Made by a program: the position numbers and the translations under genes
Notes under the pieces: generated by a model
The model's database searches: none
Seen by the model: only the letters and a program-made list of their open reading frames with translations
What the model was told of the DNA's origin: nothing
Shown: piece after piece, positions 4,931-7,850 of the stretch
Position numbering within the stretch: position 1 is the first letter of the stretch
How the letters are laid out: each line of letters begins with the position of its first letter
Assembly (NCBI GenBank): GCA_032123435.1
Contig: JAQBFJ010000238.1
Coordinates: 1 to 7,850 of the forward strand
Source of the DNA: JAQBFJ01 sp032123435
GTDB taxonomy: Bacteria; Verrucomicrobiota; Kiritimatiellia; UBA8416; JAQBFJ01
Length of the DNA: 7,850 nt
Direction of reading: 5' to 3'

Positions 4931-6277
4931 ATGAAAGACGAACTACTCTTCCATAACCTCTTCAAGGACAGTGCCGAACGTTTTCTCCGCGAGGACTCAA
5001 ACCTGCGGCGCGCCGCCAAACAGCCATTCTCATACGTCTCTCCCTTGATCAATAGCCTGAACTTCAAAGAAGCCGGCGTTTTTATGCTGACGGGCGGTCG
5101 ACAAGTCGGCAAGACGACGCTGCTCAAGCAATGGATCGCCAAATTGCTGACGGACGGATGCATCACGCCAGACCACGTTGTTTTTATGGCGGGAGAACTC
5201 ATTCGTGATGATTCGCAGTTACGTCACGACATCATCGCAGAACTGGAGAACCAGGAAGGCCGCCAAATCATCATTATTGATGAAGTGAACTATGTAAAGG
5301 ATTGGGACAAGGCGGTTAAGTTCTTGGTCGATTCCGGCGTATTGGACCAGACAACACTTGTGCTCTCCGGATCAGACAGCGCAATTCTGCGGGAGGCGAT
5401 GAAGCGATTCGCCGGGCGACGCGGAAAGGCCGATCAAGTGGATTTTGTTTTCCATCCGTTGAGCTTCGCAGAAACGGTGCTGCTGAAGGAACCTTCGCTA
5501 AAACATGTTGTGGATGCATGCAGGCAATCTGGTTCAAAAGTCGATAGTCCGGAATACAGCCAGAACCTGACTCGACTGGAATCGCTGTTCGAGGAGTACC
5601 TCCAACATGGTGGGTATTTGACTGCCATTTCAGATTGGATAGAGGTCGGAAAGATTGAACCCGCCACGTTCAGGACCTATGCCGACTGGCTTCGCGGGGA
5701 CATTTTGAAACACAATAAACAGGAAAAGTATTTATTCGAGGTGCTTCGCGGGATTCTGCGCACCTATGCTTCGCAGATTTCGTGGGTTTCACTCTCAAAG
5801 GATTTATCGATCGAACATCATAAAACAATCAGTGATTATGCAACAATTCTTGAGGATATGCATGCGGTACGCATTGTTTCGGCACTGGCCGAGCACAAAC
5901 TTGATGCCGCCCCGAAAAAGGCAAAGAAGTTGTATTTTCAGGATCCATTCATTTACCATACTGCCGAGTACATGCTGGAAACCCAACGTCATGATATGCA
6001 GCCGGCATTAGCAGAAACCGCCGTCGTCATGCAATATTCGAGGATGTACACAAAAACGTTCTATATCAAGGGCGATAAGGGGGAGGTCGATATCGCCTAC
6101 GTTCAGGACAGGCGGTTTTACCCTGTAGAGGTCAAATGGAGCCGGAATGTCCGACCTGAGGAACTTAAGCAAATCATGTGCTACTCGAACGGGCTCATCC
6201 TGGGACGCGTTCAGGCTACCCGTTCCATGATGGGGATTCCATGCGTCCCGCTTGTTCGCCATTTGCTCAGTACTTGA
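4931..6277 (+). CDS. AAA+ ATPase with PD-(D/E)XK-like C-terminus (ATPase C)
   Basis: This 448-residue protein is a more divergent member of the AAA_14/DUF4143 group. About 50 residues precede Walker A (G55-G-R-Q-V-G-K-T62). Walker B is Q112-I-I-I-I-D-E118, followed by an L-S-G-S strand near residue 145 and a G-R-R-G arginine turn near 165. The middle region carries H-P-L-S-F-A-E-T and a Y-L-x-H-G-G-Y block that corresponds to the family's G-G-F/Y-P segment. The C-terminal domain keeps E362, E385-V-D387 and E400-V-K402 (PVEVKWS), so the nuclease-like site is intact. ATG 4931 is chosen because it lies 7 nt after the predicted -10; no earlier in-frame start is supported. It is alone in its transcription unit. 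The function beyond predicted ATP binding is unknown. No signal peptide or membrane helix is evident. Confidence 0.88.
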   Translation: MKDELLFHNLFKDSAERFLREDSNLRRAAKQPFSYVSPLINSLNFKEAGVFMLTGGRQVGKTTLLKQWIAKLLTDGCITPDHVVFMAGELIRDDSQLRHDIIAELENQEGRQIIIIDEVNYVKDWDKAVKFLVDSGVLDQTTLVLSGSDSAILREAMKRFAGRRGKADQVDFVFHPLSFAETVLLKEPSLKHVVDACRQSGSKVDSPEYSQNLTRLESLFEEYLQHGGYLTAISDWIEVGKIEPATFRTYADWLRGDILKHNKQEKYLFEVLRGILRTYASQISWVSLSKDLSIEHHKTISDYATILEDMHAVRIVSALAEHKLDAAPKKAKKLYFQDPFIYHTAEYMLETQRHDMQPALAETAVVMQYSRMYTKTFYIKGDKGEVDIAYVQDRRFYPVEVKWSRNVRPEELKQIMCYSNGLILGRVQATRSMMGIPCVPLVRHLLST

Positions 6278-6297
6278 TTCGAAAATAGTGGGGATTT

Positions 6298-6402
6298 ATG
6301 AAACAGATCATACAGCATTTGAATAATGGGGTTACGGAGTTGCTGGAGGTCCCCTGCCCTGCTGTGAGGGCTGGGCATGTGCTGATCCAGTCGTGGGTAT
6401 AG
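6298..6402 (+). pseudogene. 5' fragment of a bi-domain (zinc-dehydrogenase-like) oxidoreductase
   Basis: ATG 6298 opens a 34-codon frame beginning MKQIIQHLNNG and continuing through VPCPAVRAGHVLIQS, then W, V and a TAG. This closely resembles, from memory, the N-terminus of the zinc-binding dehydrogenase/Gfo-Idh bi-domain oxidoreductases found in surface polysaccharide clusters, where LLIQ is followed by a conserved S-L-I-S-A-G-T-E-R block. That block and the remaining ~650 residues are absent here. TGGGG lies about 5 nt before the ATG. The break falls near 6390-6394, about 100 bp before the promoter of ATPase D. I infer that the gene was cut when the ATPase D segment arrived, or that its 5' end was captured. 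The short length limits certainty. Confidence 0.65.
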
Positions 6403-6489
6403 GCCTTTTGTAGTCAAAATCATATATTGTGGATTATCAGGTACCATAATAATCAGGAATAGCGGAAAACGGTTGCCGAATAATTGGTA

Positions 6490-6517
6490 TTGACAAGGCA
6501 ATAAATATCTGTAATAT
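6490..6517 (+). promoter_or_regulatory. Predicted promoter of ATPase D
   Basis: TTGACA (6490-6495) is a perfect -35 match. TAATAT (6512-6517), 16 bp downstream, is a 4-of-6 -10 match that ends 7 nt before ATG 6525. No Shine-Dalgarno sequence lies between (ATAGCCATT precedes the ATG), so a leaderless mRNA is predicted. Confidence 0.6.
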
Positions 6518-6524
6518 AGCCATT

Positions 6525-7682
6525 ATGTATCAACGAATGCAGAAACGACCGATGGAGGCAGGGAGCAGCTTTTTCCTGTTTGGGCCCAGGGGTACCGGTA
6601 AGACTACGTGGCTGCAGGAACATTTCGGAGACAAAGGAAATGTCTATGTGGATCTGCTGAAAGGCGATCTCTACACAGAACTGCTCGCGCGGCCAGGCCG
6701 CCTGGAATCACTGGTTCCGACCAACAGATTCCCGCGCTGGATCATCATAGATGAAATTCAACGCGTGCCCGCGCTTCTGAATGAGGTCCATCGGCTGATC
6801 GAAAGCCGGGGACTGCAATTCGCGATGACCGGATCAAGCGCCAGAAGCCTGCGACGCAAAGGTGTAAATCTTCTCGCCGGCCGGGCACTGACATTCCACA
6901 TGTACCCGCTCACTGCAACGGAATTGGGCCGGGATTTCGATATGGAAAGGTCGATCAAATTCGGTCATCTTCCGGCTATCCACGGACACAAGACACCTCG
7001 TGAATACTTGAAGTCATACGTACAGACATATCTGCGCGAAGAGATTCAACAGGAAGGCCTCACACGTAGACTGGACAACTTCAACCGCTTTCTTGAAACA
7101 GCCAGCTTCTCACAGGGCTCCCCTCTTAACGTAGCAGAAGTATCAAGAGAGGCCGCGCTGGACCGAAAAGTGGTGGAGAATTACTTCGGGATACTGGAGG
7201 ATCTCCTGATAGGTTGTCGCCTGCCGATCTTCAGAAAACGCGCTAAGCGTCGTCTCGTTGTGCATCCGAAGTTCTACCTGTTCGATGCGGGGGTCTATAG
7301 AAGCATCCGCCCCGCAGGTCCATTGGATGTACCGGAAGAGATTGACGGCGCTTGCCTTGAAACACTGTGCTTCCAGGAACTGCGAGCAGTCAATGACCTT
7401 CTCGGTTTGGGGTACGAGATGTTCTACTGGCGGACAAGCGACGGTACTGAAGTTGACTTCATCCTGTACGGACAATCCGGCATGTTCGCTTTTGAAGTGA
7501 AACGATCGGGGCGATACAGTCGTCGCGATATGACCGGACTTCGCGCGTTCAAGAAAGACTATCCGCCGGCCCAATGCTACCTCCTTTATGGCGGTGCACA
7601 AACGCGGGTCGAAGATGGCATCAATGTGATGCCCGTGCAGGAAGCGCTTGCGAATTTGCCGTCCATTCTCGCCGGACAGTAG
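6525..7682 (+). CDS. AAA+ ATPase with DUF4143-type nuclease-like C-terminus (ATPase D)
   Basis: This 385-residue protein is a compact, canonical AAA_14/DUF4143 member. Only 19 residues precede Walker A (G20-P-R-G-T-G-K-T27). Walker B is W72-I-I-I-D-E77, followed by I-Q-R-V-P as is usual. The sensor strand ends at T102-G-S-S, and A-G-R-A near residue 118 is followed by the Y-P-L-T-A-T-E-L block. After a helical middle part come L-F-D-A-G-V-Y, E279, E309-V-D311 and E324-V-K326, a complete PD-(D/E)XK-type set. ATG 6525 fits both the family start and the promoter 7 nt upstream. The gene lies behind a truncated oxidoreductase 5' end, so it may have inserted there. No terminator is evident after the stop. 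ATP binding is well supported; the cellular role is unknown. Confidence 0.92.
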   Translation: MYQRMQKRPMEAGSSFFLFGPRGTGKTTWLQEHFGDKGNVYVDLLKGDLYTELLARPGRLESLVPTNRFPRWIIIDEIQRVPALLNEVHRLIESRGLQFAMTGSSARSLRRKGVNLLAGRALTFHMYPLTATELGRDFDMERSIKFGHLPAIHGHKTPREYLKSYVQTYLREEIQQEGLTRRLDNFNRFLETASFSQGSPLNVAEVSREAALDRKVVENYFGILEDLLIGCRLPIFRKRAKRRLVVHPKFYLFDAGVYRSIRPAGPLDVPEEIDGACLETLCFQELRAVNDLLGLGYEMFYWRTSDGTEVDFILYGQSGMFAFEVKRSGRYSRRDMTGLRAFKKDYPPAQCYLLYGGAQTRVEDGINVMPVQEALANLPSILAGQ

Positions 7683-7703
7683 GCGAGGGACAGAGGTAAT
7701 AGA

Positions 7704-7721
7704 AGGACGAATAGGACGCAT
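7704..7721 (+). repeat. Two 9-bp tandem units (AGGACGNAT)
   Basis: AGGACGAAT and AGGACGCAT are adjacent and differ at one base. GGAC at 7705 and GTCC about 20 bp downstream could close a small stem. The 9-bp period matches that of the CACGAA-type repeats, although the unit is different. With only two units this may be chance. Confidence 0.4.
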
Positions 7722-7787
7722 TGGTCCAGACAAAGGTGGGCACTGGAAAGTTGTTTGAAGACGACACAGCCATGCAGAGAATAGCCA

Positions 7788-7850
7788 GGCCTGCCTCCGT
7801 GTGGAGAGCATGGTTCCACGAGAAAAAAGATTAGCGGGCTCCGATTTCAG
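7788..7850. repeat. 63-bp terminal direct repeat, right copy
   Basis: Identical to 1-63. The palindrome CAGGCCTG (7786-7793) spans its left boundary. The gap from the ATPase D stop to this repeat (7683-7787) holds no gene; a long minus-strand open frame (7143-7811) overlaps ATPase D antisense and is not considered coding. Confidence 0.97.

Noticed and set aside
7143..7811. 222-codon minus-strand open frame
   Set aside because: It lies antisense to ATPase D, resembles no family, and follows from the codon structure of the + strand gene.
1..7850. tRNA, rRNA or riboswitch
   Set aside because: No cloverleaf, conserved T-loop sequence or known aptamer core was recognised on either strand by eye; a covariance-model scan was not possible.

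Overview
The window suggests an accessory island or small circular element from an uncultured bacterium of about 50% GC. The GxxExxY and AAA_14/DUF4143 families and the dispersed CACGAA-type and GGCGGACA-type repeats are, from memory, typical of PVC-group (Verrucomicrobiota, Kiritimatiellota, Lentisphaerota) and similar environmental genomes. No housekeeping gene is present, so this taxonomic guess is weak.

Layout, all on the + strand: a truncated GxxExxY gene (340-510); AAA+ ATPase/DUF4143 gene A (625-1917); an intact GxxExxY PD-(D/E)XK-like gene bracketed by direct repeats (2106-2486); ATPase gene B (3103-4428); a decayed ATPase P-loop fragment (4511-4606); ATPase gene C (4931-6277); a 34-codon 5' fragment that looks like a polysaccharide-type bi-domain oxidoreductase (6298-6402); and ATPase gene D (6525-7682). 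Gaps of about 100-615 bp separate the genes and are packed with short repeats, inverted repeats and gene debris. No transposase, recombinase, replication protein or RNA gene was found. The first 63 bases are identical to the last 63 (7788-7850), exactly flush with both ends. This is the signature of a circular assembly (about 7,787 bp unique) or of a tandem repeat.

The four ATPases are very divergent from each other but share one architecture: a P-loop AAA+ domain, a middle helical/winged region, and a C-terminal PD-(D/E)XK-like domain. Each has its own sigma70-type promoter whose -10 box ends 6-7 nt before the ATG, with no Shine-Dalgarno sequence within the predicted transcript. All four are therefore predicted to make leaderless, single-gene mRNAs. 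The two GxxExxY genes instead have Shine-Dalgarno sequences and sit behind arrays of 9-bp CACGAA-type repeats. The window thus looks like an array of self-contained ATPase-nuclease-like cassettes interleaved with nuclease-fold repeat-associated genes and with the debris of earlier cassettes. What the genes do together is unknown; defence, selfish propagation or DNA processing are all inference.
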